Below are positions 6,595 through 14,408 of a DNA stretch of 21,665 nt, piece after piece. Position numbers and translations under genes: made by a program. The notes below the pieces were generated by a model. It had not been told where the DNA came from. It saw nothing but the letters and a program-made list of their open reading frames with translations, and did not search any database. Position 1 is the stretch's first letter. Every line of letters begins with the position of its first letter. Location: positions 1-21,665 of IMG/VR virus record IMGVR_UViG_3300037245_004212; one strand, 5' to 3'. The stretch comes from a virus.

Positions 6595-8565
6595 TTAAGA
6601 AACGTCAACTGAAAGCAATTCCCCCTCCGTGCCTTTTAAGCCGTCCCAGTCAATGTCAAGTTCACCCATCGACATCAATTCCAGACGACGATTAGCGCGA
6701 ATGACTTCCAACACACGTTCGTCACTCGGCAGGTGAATGAGATCAACAATTTGGACGCCCAAGTTCAAATTAGTGCCGATCCTATGCAACCGATCCTCAG
6801 ACTGCACCCGGTACTCAGGCTTCCAAGAATTGGACCAGTAAATCGCCATGCGGGCTTCTGTCAACGTCAGACTCATGCCGCCACTCTCTGGATGCGCCAC
6901 AAAAGCGACCCGAGGAATAGAAAGATCAGCCCAATAATCAAGTGGCTCAACATCCGTGATGACTTCGCCCTCATGCGTCGTGACATGAAAACCACGCCCA
7001 TCACAGCGGACAACATGCCAAGCTTCTTCTCGACAGAGACGTTCACAACGATCTACTGTGCCAGTGAATCCTCCGAATATAACTACACGCCCGTGCTCTT
7101 CGTTTTCTTCCAACAAAGTTTTGAGAGCTTGGTCCTTTGGACATGGGACCTCGCGGGTATGGCGAACACGACGTGGCATCTGTTGCGAGCCGTTGCACGC
7201 CGAGCAAGTAACCTCCGTCTTTTGAAGCCGGTCCACAATCTCAGGATTCACGAGATCAATGGCCCGGTACGTTCTGTTTAGATTATCCGGATCGACCCAC
7301 TCTGCGACTTTGCCTTCCTTACAATGAGTACAGTGCGTCGTTCCTTCCTGCACTTCACGGTATTGGAAACCATCACTCAACTCACGCAGTAATGTCATAC
7401 CAGTCACCGCATTTGGTGACGATGACGCCAATACTTGAGCAACACGTAGTGTGCTTGGATGCGGCTTGCAATAAATTCGCCGGTATCGTTTATCTGGCAA
7501 ATCAAGACAATCTTTCTTGTGCTTAATAACAACAAGACCCTTCAACCGTCTCGGCAGCAAAGCAACTTCGTTGACACTCGACTTGTACACATGGAAATCA
7601 TCAGGGTCCTCGCACATGTCCCCTTCATGGTTGGGGTGGTCTTCAAACTGACCGCACTCGTGGCACTTGCATTCATTATCACGCCAGCCCTCAACCTTGT
7701 AGACACCCACGCCACTATCAAACTGATGCAACTTCATAAACGAAAGGCGTCGGCGGAATGCCTTATCACTGCCCTCTGCTAAGAAGCCCGGATACGCGAT
7801 CTCTGCTTGCGACCACCAGTCCACTGGGGTCTTCGGAGATGGAGTGCCCGTCATCAGAATCACGTAGCCATCATAACCATATTCCTTCCGAATCAAATCG
7901 GCAAGTTTAGCAGTGGCTTGCGTCCGCTGTGAATTCCAGTTTTTCAGTTTCGACGACTCATCGCCAATAAAACCAAATGGCAACGGGTCACCTGGCCTCC
8001 AGTCATCCATGCGACGAACCAGCCGCTCGTAGGTCATAAACTCGATATTGAATTGGTCAAACGGGAAATCCCATTTACGGAATTCGCGCTGAATGTTCGG
8101 TAAGCTAGTCTTTGGACCAGCCCACCACCATTCTTTGTGTCCGGAGTGTTCAATCACTTCCTGTGCAGATAACGTCTTGCCCAGACCCATCTCTGCGCCC
8201 CAGATTTGGAAATGATACGTGAGTCCCGCATCCGACATATCCACTTGGTGCGCCATCAATGGTCGAATGTAGTCGAAATGCCGTAACTCCTGATCGAAAT
8301 GTGCGTAAATGTCTTCGCCCGCCAAATACCGAATCGTCATCCAATTGCGATGGCAATCTTCAACTGACCACATCCTTCTCGGATTCTCGTCATCAAAGCC
8401 ATGATACTTAGAGCCCCGCATAGCTTTAATTTGATCTTTGAAACAGAAGTCACTTTTAACAAAAAGGATTCGTCCGCCCTTCGCCTCAAAGATAATCGGA
8501 GCCTCACGCTTACGACCAAGGTTATCTTTCTTGAACCACTTAACGGTATGCAATTGAGTCGGCAT
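6595..8565 (-). CDS. SNF2-family DEAD/DEAH-type helicase with Cys-rich inserts
   Basis: A 656-residue superfamily 2 ATPase. ATG 8565 is used (GGGGA 5 bases upstream, one-base overlap with the preceding stop); a TTG at 8568 is the alternative. Motif I is GAEMGLGKT (123-131), motif II GDESS (201-205, a DEAH variant), motif III TGTPSP (239-244), motif V SGGMSLTLTEA (561-571) and motif VI SEDRLHRIG (589-597). The 'QxxDRxHRIG' type ending and the MGLGKT box point to SNF2 proteins, which translocate on duplex DNA. Two Cys clusters, CKCHEC (299-304) with C318, and CTHC...CSAC (412-457), probably bind zinc and are inserted in and between the ATPase lobes. Phage members of this group are assigned to replication or recombination; the exact job here is unknown. 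Confidence 0.92.
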   Translation of the reverse strand: MPTQLHTVKWFKKDNLGRKREAPIIFEAKGGRILFVKSDFCFKDQIKAMRGSKYHGFDDENPRRMWSVEDCHRNWMTIRYLAGEDIYAHFDQELRHFDYIRPLMAHQVDMSDAGLTYHFQIWGAEMGLGKTLSAQEVIEHSGHKEWWWAGPKTSLPNIQREFRKWDFPFDQFNIEFMTYERLVRRMDDWRPGDPLPFGFIGDESSKLKNWNSQRTQATAKLADLIRKEYGYDGYVILMTGTPSPKTPVDWWSQAEIAYPGFLAEGSDKAFRRRLSFMKLHQFDSGVGVYKVEGWRDNECKCHECGQFEDHPNHEGDMCEDPDDFHVYKSSVNEVALLPRRLKGLVVIKHKKDCLDLPDKRYRRIYCKPHPSTLRVAQVLASSSPNAVTGMTLLRELSDGFQYREVQEGTTHCTHCKEGKVAEWVDPDNLNRTYRAIDLVNPEIVDRLQKTEVTCSACNGSQQMPRRVRHTREVPCPKDQALKTLLEENEEHGRVVIFGGFTGTVDRCERLCREEAWHVVRCDGRGFHVTTHEGEVITDVEPLDYWADLSIPRVAFVAHPESGGMSLTLTEARMAIYWSNSWKPEYRVQSEDRLHRIGTNLNLGVQIVDLIHLPSDERVLEVIRANRRLELMSMGELDIDWDGLKGTEGELLSVDVS

Positions 8566-9092
8566 CAACGTCCCCGTTTGTCTTCGAGTAAAAAAGTTAC
8601 TTGATCCGTAGCTTGCCGCTGCCGAAAGTCTGCCCAGAGATTGAGCCCTTCATCTCGAAACAGCCCATAAATCGCATTGTAGGCAATCCGCACAGTTGAT
8701 TCTGTCTCCGGTACTGAGCCGGCCAAAACTGCGGCTTTCCACTGAGCAAGTGTGCCCGTCATCACGGCCATCAATGCGCCCAACTCCACCGTCTCGGCCA
8801 CCACAAATGGTATCCCACCAGAGCATTCCATTATATCCAGTATATCTGCTTCGGCCGCTACAATCAGAACACCATACGTGACGTGAGGCAACAGCTTCGG
8901 ATTCAAATCGACCGCGGCATTCGAGTCTCGCATCGTTGCTAAGCAGCTAAGGAAGCGCTCAGCATCAGTCAATTGTTTCGTCGTGGCGTCGGCGGCCGTC
9001 GCCAAGCTATGACCCAAAACCTTCAACGCAATACCCAAAAATACTGAAAAATCAATGCTCGGTCGGTGTATAATGACAGCTTCAGGTTTCAT
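8565..9092 (-). CDS. Hypothetical protein, 175 aa
   Basis: The open frame extends to 9164, but its first codons there translate the tRNA-like element, so the start is placed at the ATG at 9092 (MKPEAVIIHRPSIDF). No good ribosome binding site precedes it, which is unusual here and leaves the start uncertain. The protein is largely helical and Ala/Val/Leu-rich. It contains AETVELGALMAVMTGTLAQW followed by KAAVLAG near residues 100-127, then a helical C-terminus with AYNAIYGLFRDEGL. I do not recognise the family. It overlaps the SNF2 helicase start by one base (TGATG), so the two are probably translated together, which hints at a DNA-metabolism role. Confidence 0.75.
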   Translation of the reverse strand: MKPEAVIIHRPSIDFSVFLGIALKVLGHSLATAADATTKQLTDAERFLSCLATMRDSNAAVDLNPKLLPHVTYGVLIVAAEADILDIMECSGGIPFVVAETVELGALMAVMTGTLAQWKAAVLAGSVPETESTVRIAYNAIYGLFRDEGLNLWADFRQRQATDQVTFLLEDKRGR

Positions 9093-9130
9093 TTGAAAAG
9101 CCAACAGCGTGTAAACAGAGGAAAAGAAAA

Positions 9131-9220
9131 GAACGTTGCCGGGCCTTGAACCCGGGACCCACATTGCATTTCGCGTCTCACGGCTTTATCAGCCGGGCGG
9201 CGGCGTCCAGCCCAACGTCC
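9131..9220 (-). tRNA. tRNA-like element, abnormal anticodon arm (type II size, undetermined identity)
   Basis: A 90-nt minus-strand element. It has an 8-bp acceptor-like stem GGACGTTG/CAACGTTC (one G-T pair) and a perfect T arm, CCGGG-TTCAAGG-CCCGG, directly joined to the acceptor strand. A D-like hairpin GGGC/GCCC follows the acceptor. The arm where the anticodon should be is CGGC-TGATAAA-GCCG or CGGCT-GATAA-AGCCG. The 7-base version has G instead of the universal U33 and would read ATA; a GAT anticodon would need a mispaired stem. A long segment of about 24 bases precedes the T arm, as in Ser/Leu/Tyr/Sec tRNAs, but no standard identity fits. It may be a degenerate tRNA, an attachment-site relic, or another tRNA-like RNA. 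Confidence 0.5.
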
Positions 9221-9223
9221 TCT

Positions 9224-9265
9224 ACTATTAGATCGTCAAAACAAGACCAACCCCGACAGAAAATC
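9224..9265 (-). promoter_or_regulatory. Possible diverged relative of the 41-bp element, before the tRNA-like gene
   Basis: On the minus strand GATTTTCTGTCGG begins at 9265 and TAATAGT begins 35 bases later at 9230. The duplicated element at 11018-11181 has GATTTTGTCGG and TATTAGT with the same 35-base offset. Sequence between the two boxes is not conserved, so this may be chance. Confidence 0.2.
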
Positions 9266-9279
9266 CGGAAAAATCCGAA

Positions 9280-10029
9280 TTATCTGGCCCGGGCATCTGA
9301 ATCACTCTCCCCTGCCCCGGGCTCTTGCACCACTGCGGCACCCTCTCGCTTCACATCCAGAAACTTCGCGATTTCCTTGACAATTGCCTCAGTCGGTGGC
9401 AATTTGGTGAACGGAGTCGAGCACTTGACAGCAACAGGAACGTGCCACGACCACTGGCCTTTCTCGACCAGCCTCGACTTCATCGTGACCGGCAAAGCGT
9501 TACGAGGCTCTTGACCGGCTTGAGCCGGATTAGCGTCAATCTTCGCCTGCGTAAGCGGCAGATAAGGGAAAATACGCTTGGCTTCCGTCCGAGAGGATTT
9601 CGTGCCGCAGAAAAACTCCAAAAACAGTCCAGTGCTGCGCTCGATGACAAGGAAACTGGGGCCATACATGCACCCACTTTCCTTCTCACCCGACTGAACT
9701 TGGATACGTTTGAACTCGGGATCATTAACATCGTAAACAGCGACAATGTTCTCCGAGTCCTTCAAGTCAATGGCTTTGGGCCGACGAGCGAGCGGCAGAA
9801 GATCAATCTGATCACCCAAGTCGGTCACTTCGTCATCGGTCACCGGAATCCCGTAATTGCCAGGCTGCACAAGCTTCCTGTTGACAGCCTTACCTTTAGT
9901 GAAGAGTTGAAGCCGAGGCAAGAAGTCAGAAGACTTGGCGATGGCGTCAAAATCTGCATCAGTGCCAACCTGCGTCGAAGGCAACTGCTCTACAAAGTCA
10001 ACCGGGACTAAAGCGTTCTCGTTAGACAT
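9280..10029 (-). CDS. Phage hypothetical protein, 249 aa, possible DNA-metabolism accessory
   Basis: A 249-residue protein with AGAGGTG about 5 bases before its ATG. It begins with an acidic leader (MSNENALVPVDFVEQLPSTQ). A compact mixed domain follows to about residue 225, with LPRLQLFTKGKAVNRKLV, then GNYGIPV, FFCGTKSSR and KGQWSWHVPVAV. The C-terminus is acidic and low-complexity (GAGESDSDARAR). The layout of a beta-rich core plus acidic tail, next to a ParB-like and a helicase gene, would suit a single-strand DNA binding or recombination accessory protein, but this is inference; no motif proves it. It is separated from the ParB-like gene by a heptamer repeat. Confidence 0.8.
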   Translation of the reverse strand: MSNENALVPVDFVEQLPSTQVGTDADFDAIAKSSDFLPRLQLFTKGKAVNRKLVQPGNYGIPVTDDEVTDLGDQIDLLPLARRPKAIDLKDSENIVAVYDVNDPEFKRIQVQSGEKESGCMYGPSFLVIERSTGLFLEFFCGTKSSRTEAKRIFPYLPLTQAKIDANPAQAGQEPRNALPVTMKSRLVEKGQWSWHVPVAVKCSTPFTKLPPTEAIVKEIAKFLDVKREGAAVVQEPGAGESDSDARAR

Positions 10030-10051
10030 ACAACACCTCTCTCAAACTGGG

Positions 10052-10096
10052 ATCAGGAATCAGGAATCAGGAATCAGGAATCAGGAATCAGGAATC
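10052..10096. repeat. Tandem heptamer repeat ATCAGGA, 6 full copies
   Basis: Six exact head-to-tail copies of ATCAGGA (10052-10093) and a partial seventh. On the minus strand this is TTCCTGA. A 7-base period puts TGA in all three frames, so it acts as a universal translational stop. It supplies the last codons and stop of the ParB-like gene and most of the gap to the next start at 10029. It is likely slippage-generated; a protein-binding role is possible. Confidence 0.9.
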
Positions 10097-11001
10097 AAAA
10101 CAACCTTTTCAGCTTTCACTCGCTGTACAATACGCTTTCTCAGGCGTTGAAAAATACGCGCGCGTTGGCGTTCAACACTTTCAGAATCAAGATGAATAGC
10201 CCATACCAACGCGCAATACCATCCGTCTAGCGCTGTTCCACAATTAGCCGCAACTACAGCCAGTGGTCCAACTCGCCGAACGTCAATCTCGTCGAGATAA
10301 TCAGTAAGCGACCGCAAGAACGGTGTCGGCTCAAGATCAGGTATCAACTCCGCTCTCAACGAACCCTCATTTAGCTCCATCCGCCGCTGTCGTAACACCA
10401 CCATCATCAATGCTTTGAACTCCCGCAATGATAATACTGTCGCTTCAGTGAGATATTCGCCCCATTGCGCCGGAGAAAGTTTAGAAAGATAATAGGCAGC
10501 CTCAAGTGACAACTCTCCACGATCAATGGCAGGGCGGAAGACTTTATATCGAGCCAGCTTCGCCATGCCAAGCATCCTGCGAACCCAGCGAGGATTCTTG
10601 TGAAGAATCTGGCATAGCTCTGCCTGCGTCATCCCTTCTTTACTCTTCAGGAGGCGACGAATCTGCCTTGCAAACTCTGAAGGTTTGGTGGTTGGCCGTA
10701 ACGCCTGGGCTGTGACTTGCATCGCCAAGACATCTTTATCTGTGAGTCCATGCTTCACGATACAGGGAATCTCAACAATGTTGGCCTCTCTGGCAGCAAA
10801 TGTTCGCCACCGACCATCAACAATCTCAAACTTCTCGGGTTGTCGCTTCGAGGGCCGAACACAAATCGAATTCAGGAAACTAGTCTGGGCCAACGAATCC
10901 CGCATCTCAACGTACTCAACACTCCGCTGATTCACCTGCCGAAGCACGAAGGGCGGGTCAATCAAATCAGATGCCGGAATCAGTCGAAGATCGTCAGCCA
11001 T
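10081..11001 (-). CDS. ParB-like DNA-binding protein
   Basis: A 306-residue protein. GGAGG lies 7 bases before the ATG. Residues 7-95 match a ParB/Srx N-terminal domain: a prolyl start (LIPASDLIDPPFVLRQV), a helix, then EIVDGRWRTFAAREANI at 59-75, equivalent to the GERR.RA box where ParB proteins bind CTP and ATP-like nucleotides in related folds. Residues 118-147 form a helix-turn-helix (TQAELCQILHKNPRWVRRML). The remaining 150 residues are helical and unassigned. No ParA gene is next to it, so a partition role is not shown; phage ParB-like proteins also act as regulators or nucleases. It is transcribed divergently from the primase-helicase across the paired 41-bp element, which is its natural candidate target (inference). 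Confidence 0.82.
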   Translation of the reverse strand: MADDLRLIPASDLIDPPFVLRQVNQRSVEYVEMRDSLAQTSFLNSICVRPSKRQPEKFEIVDGRWRTFAAREANIVEIPCIVKHGLTDKDVLAMQVTAQALRPTTKPSEFARQIRRLLKSKEGMTQAELCQILHKNPRWVRRMLGMAKLARYKVFRPAIDRGELSLEAAYYLSKLSPAQWGEYLTEATVLSLREFKALMMVVLRQRRMELNEGSLRAELIPDLEPTPFLRSLTDYLDEIDVRRVGPLAVVAANCGTALDGWYCALVWAIHLDSESVERQRARIFQRLRKRIVQRVKAEKVVLIPDS

Positions 11002-11017
11002 TCATCCGCCTCCATAA

Positions 11018-11181
11018 CTAATACTCGTGTTTCCGGCGCGTTTCCATCCAACAAAATCAAAAAACATGGAAAAACCGGCGCAATCGGACACCCCAAACAA
11101 GGGTAAGTCTCTCCCCGATACGGAATTTTCCGAATTTCCCGATTTTGTCGGATGGAAACGCGCCGGAATCACGAGTATTAG
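11018..11181. repeat. 41-bp inverted repeat in the divergent control region
   Basis: The left arm is 11018-11058 and the right arm 11141-11181. As reverse complements they match at 39 of 41 positions. Each arm has the same orientation relative to the gene it precedes: it runs from GATTTTG through GGATGGAAACGCGCCGGAA to ACGAGTATTAG, then reaches the start of the ParB-like gene (left) or the primase gene (right). Each contains TGGAAA-N17-TATTAG, a weak sigma70-like pair. For the ParB-like gene the implied transcript would begin almost at its ribosome binding site, so an operator or origin role is as likely as a core promoter. The 82-bp spacer holds further AT-rich and CCGGCGC sequence. Confidence 0.85.
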
Positions 11182-11197
11182 TCTATAGAGAGACTGA

Positions 11198-13948
11198 ATG
11201 CACACGGTCTCATTCGCACGCTGGAGTCCACCCATGCCGACAGTGACCGAAGGGTTTCGGCGCTTCCTGACAATCAGGCAGCCCGATCTTCCCGGCGCAG
11301 ACCTGATAGAACGGTACCTTCGCTGGGGCTCCGAGAATCTTGAAACACAAGTCAACGTCGCGGCCGATGGCGGCAATCCTGTGGAAGGCCGGCGCAATAC
11401 CTGGACCGATGGTACCTGTAATTGGTTCCATATCCGGATTCCCAAAAATGCCTTCGATGTGCCCGAGTGGAACGACTACGAGCTACGTTGGGCTCCCGAG
11501 GAGCACGCCGAGGCTATCGGCAGCACCGGCTGGGACTGGACAGCACTCCGGTCGCGCTGGGTAGGCTTCGACTTCGACGAAATCACCGACCACGCCAAGG
11601 GAGTCGGTGTAAACAACGACGAGTTGGAACGAGTCAAAAAAGCTGCCCAAGCCCTCCCCTATGTCGAAGTCCGCAGAAGCACTGGCGGTAAAGGCATCCA
11701 TCTCTACGTCATCTTCAACAGAGAAGGCATCCCAACTGCCAACCACACCGAACATGCCGCCCTAGCCCGCTGTATCCTCGGGATGATGACCGCCGAGGTG
11801 GGATTCGACTTTGCCAGTGCGATCGACGCCTGTGGCCACAACATGTGGATTTGGGCCCGCCGAATCACCAAAGAGAACCAAGGGCTCAAACTGCTGAAGC
11901 CATCTACTAAAATGCTCGGTGTCTCTGAGTTGCCAGCCAATTGGCGAGATCACATCGCCGTCGTAACACGCCGAGCCAACAAAATCAAACTCCAAGGCGT
12001 CACCGACAAGAACCGCGATCCCTTTGAGGAACTCACCTCAGCCCGTCGTCTCATCCCACTTGACAATAAACACAAGTCCCACATTGAGGCTCTGATGGAA
12101 ACAGGCTTCTCGACCATCTGGGTCTCAGATCACCATCTCCTACAGACGCACACTCAGGCACTTACAAAACTGATAGATGATCCGCAGGCTAGGTCCAAAT
12201 TCAACCTTATTGGCCACTTTCAAACCAATAGTCTGGGTAAAGACCCTGGCAACCCCAATTGCTTTCTCTTCCCACTGGACAATGGCGGGTGGCGAGTTTA
12301 CCGATTCTCTCCCGGCGTCACGGAAGCCGAGACCTGGGTACAAGATGGTGCCGGCTGGACCACTTGTTACTTCAATCGTCTCCCTGACGTAGACACAGCG
12401 TGCCGAGCCTACGGAGGTCTGCGCACTGAAGGAAAGCAGCATTACACCTTCCCAAGCGGAGGCGACGCAATCAAAGCGGCTGAGGCTCTTGGTCAAAAAC
12501 TTGACATTCATCCTGAGTTGCGTGAGCGGACAACTGAAATTCGTGTCAACAACGGCTATCTTACTGTCTATCTTGAAAAAGATAAAACAGCCGACAAAGG
12601 GCGTGACATGAAAGGCTGGGTCGAGAAGCGCGGCCATTGGGTACGCGATCTCGATAAACGCATCGTACCAGATGACACCAGCGATATGGGCGAAGCCGAC
12701 TATGACGGTTTCTTACGCTCGATGCGTTCTCCATCTGGTGAAGTCAATGGATGGGAGTACCGAACAGAACAAGGCGATTGGTCTTCAGGGACATCTTCTA
12801 TCGTCAAAATGGTCCTCCAAGGTAAAGGTCAACCTAAGCCTGAAGCCGAAATTATCATGGGTAAATGCGCTGTCAATCCTTGGAAAATCGTCACCCAACC
12901 TTTCAAAGAAGAATACCCAGGGGGCCGACAATGGAATCAAAAAGCTCCACAACTCTGCTACGCACCCGCGCAACTCAGCGATGCTAATGAAGCCCATCAT
13001 CCGCACTGGGATATGATTTTCAATCATGTCGGCATTGAATTGACTCCAGTGCTTCGAGAACATGCTTGGGCAAAACGTCACGGCATCATTACAGGGGCTC
13101 AATATCTGCTACTTTGGATCGCTTCTCTCTTCCAGGAACCATACCGCCGTACACCCTATCTCTTCCTACACGGCAAAGAAAATTGCGGCAAATCCATCTT
13201 CTACGAGTGTATTCAATTGTTAATGACGAAGGGTGTTGTGAATGCCGGGCGCGCACTGATAACAACAAACGACTTCAATGGTGAGTTGATTGGTGCAATC
13301 CTTTGCTACGTTGAAGAAATTGACCTGTCGCACCACAAGGTCGCTTTGCCGCGTATCAAAGATTGGACAATGGCTGAGTTCATCTCGATACGCCAGATGC
13401 GAAGAGACACTTACGATCTAGCAAACACAACACATTGGATTCAAATCGCCAACTTCCAAGAGTATTGTCCAATCGTCGGCGGCGACACACGAATCACGGC
13501 AATCCAAGTGCCAGATTTATCTGACCGACAAGAGATAGCAAAAGAGAAAATGCTGGAGTATCTTCGGGAAGAAGCTCCACACTTTCTCTACACGGTACTC
13601 AACACAACAATACCACCGGCCATTGGTCGTTTGCGTATCCCAGTTATTGAAACTGAAAGCAAACTAGACGCCATCGAATTGAACAAATCAGCACTTGACG
13701 AATTTGTCACTGCATATTGCGTGCAAACCGAAGGACAAAAAGTAAGCTTTGCCCACTTCTGTGATATATTTGTCAAATGGCTTCCAAACGATGCAAAAAA
13801 GGCTTGGCCAATCCACCGCATCTCCCAAAAACTTCAATGGGCCGACCGGTCCAGAGAGAAAACACAACGGTACCTCGACAACATGATTCTACACGACCCA
13901 TCGGAGGCACGTGATGGCAAAAAAGAAAGAGAAGAGCGACCCAGATAA
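11198..13948 (+). CDS. AEP primase fused to SF3 (D5-like) helicase
   Basis: A 916-residue replication protein. The N-terminal part has archaeo-eukaryotic primase motifs: WVGFDFDE (121-128, metal-binding Asp pair), STGGKGIHLYV (161-171, nucleotide-binding S-x-H type motif) and a third motif around DACGHNMWIWARR (210-222). The C-terminal part is a superfamily 3 helicase: Walker A GKENCGKS (659-666), Walker B ILCYVEEIDL (701-710), the sensor-like IQIANFQEY (748-756) and R765 as a possible arginine finger. This is the arrangement of phage and plasmid primase-helicases that prime and open DNA at forks. The start at 11198 has GAGAGA upstream; an internal ATG at 11234 has GGAG at 7 bases and could be the true start. 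It leads the operon. Confidence 0.93.
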   Translation: MHTVSFARWSPPMPTVTEGFRRFLTIRQPDLPGADLIERYLRWGSENLETQVNVAADGGNPVEGRRNTWTDGTCNWFHIRIPKNAFDVPEWNDYELRWAPEEHAEAIGSTGWDWTALRSRWVGFDFDEITDHAKGVGVNNDELERVKKAAQALPYVEVRRSTGGKGIHLYVIFNREGIPTANHTEHAALARCILGMMTAEVGFDFASAIDACGHNMWIWARRITKENQGLKLLKPSTKMLGVSELPANWRDHIAVVTRRANKIKLQGVTDKNRDPFEELTSARRLIPLDNKHKSHIEALMETGFSTIWVSDHHLLQTHTQALTKLIDDPQARSKFNLIGHFQTNSLGKDPGNPNCFLFPLDNGGWRVYRFSPGVTEAETWVQDGAGWTTCYFNRLPDVDTACRAYGGLRTEGKQHYTFPSGGDAIKAAEALGQKLDIHPELRERTTEIRVNNGYLTVYLEKDKTADKGRDMKGWVEKRGHWVRDLDKRIVPDDTSDMGEADYDGFLRSMRSPSGEVNGWEYRTEQGDWSSGTSSIVKMVLQGKGQPKPEAEIIMGKCAVNPWKIVTQPFKEEYPGGRQWNQKAPQLCYAPAQLSDANEAHHPHWDMIFNHVGIELTPVLREHAWAKRHGIITGAQYLLLWIASLFQEPYRRTPYLFLHGKENCGKSIFYECIQLLMTKGVVNAGRALITTNDFNGELIGAILCYVEEIDLSHHKVALPRIKDWTMAEFISIRQMRRDTYDLANTTHWIQIANFQEYCPIVGGDTRITAIQVPDLSDRQEIAKEKMLEYLREEAPHFLYTVLNTTIPPAIGRLRIPVIETESKLDAIELNKSALDEFVTAYCVQTEGQKVSFAHFCDIFVKWLPNDAKKAWPIHRISQKLQWADRSREKTQRYLDNMILHDPSEARDGKKEREERPR

Positions 13949-14408
13949 TTACTACGCCGAGGGCGACATCAACAGTCAAAAGCGAGGCTCAGGAGCCCGG
14001 GCTAATCGTGGAAAAGTATCTTTGTCTTTGGTACCACTGCATCTCTTCGCTGGAGCAGCGAGAGTCTTTATGGGCGGCAAGCTAAAATATGCACCATTCA
14101 ACTGGTGTAAAGGAATAGCATGGAGCACTTGTTTCGATTGTCTGCTTCGCCACCTCTTCAAATGGTTCTATTGCCACGAAGAATTAGACGAGGAGAGTGG
14201 TGAGCACCACTTAGATCATGCCATTGCAAATCTATTGATGTTGCGCCATTATCACATTACATACAAAAATGGTGACGACCGACCGCCTACTTTCACTGGA
14301 TTCGCTGAGGCATTAAAAGACTTCAATACCTGTTTCAATGAAGAAGCATATTTGAAACGAAATCCCGAAATTCAGGCGTTAATTGAAACAAGAGATGAAA
14401 AAGATTAA
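13914..14408 (+). CDS. MazZ/DUF5664-like dNTP pyrophosphohydrolase
   Basis: A 164-residue protein. The ATG at 13914 has GGAGG 6 bases upstream, inside the end of the primase gene; GTG at 13911 is less well placed. The pattern matches what I know of the phage dATP/dGTP diphosphohydrolase N-terminal family (DUF5664, MazG-like fold, including MazZ of cyanophage S-2L): SGARANRGK (26-34), LKYAPFNWCKGI (57-68), LLRHLFKW (77-84), ELDEESGEHHLDHAIANLLM (90-109). The Glu/Asp cluster would bind metal. Enzymes of this group hydrolyse dNTPs, for example dGTP to dGMP, either to clean pools or to feed synthesis of modified bases. Assignment is by motif only; substrate cannot be read from sequence. Confidence 0.75.
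   Translation: MAKKKEKSDPDNYYAEGDINSQKRGSGARANRGKVSLSLVPLHLFAGAARVFMGGKLKYAPFNWCKGIAWSTCFDCLLRHLFKWFYCHEELDEESGEHHLDHAIANLLMLRHYHITYKNGDDRPPTFTGFAEALKDFNTCFNEEAYLKRNPEIQALIETRDEKD

Noticed and set aside
9093-9164. N-terminal extension of the 175-residue gene up to 9164
   Set aside because: The added residues (MWVPGSRPGNV) are a translation of the T arm and acceptor of the tRNA-like element.
9131-9220. Calling this tRNA-Ile(GAT)
   Set aside because: The loop CTGATAA would be flanked by bases that do not pair; the only stable stem moves the loop so that U33 is lost.
10081-11001. Plasmid-type ParAB partition system
   Set aside because: No ParA ATPase or parS-like array adjoins the ParB-like gene; one orphan protein does not make a partition system.
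11018-11058. T7-type phage promoter beginning TAATAC on the plus strand
   Set aside because: Only the first six bases match; the rest of the T7 consensus is absent and no phage RNA polymerase gene is in the window.
12140-12637. Minus-strand frame inside the primase-helicase region
   Set aside because: Shadow of a well-supported plus-strand gene with intact primase and helicase motifs; no ribosome binding site or family pattern.
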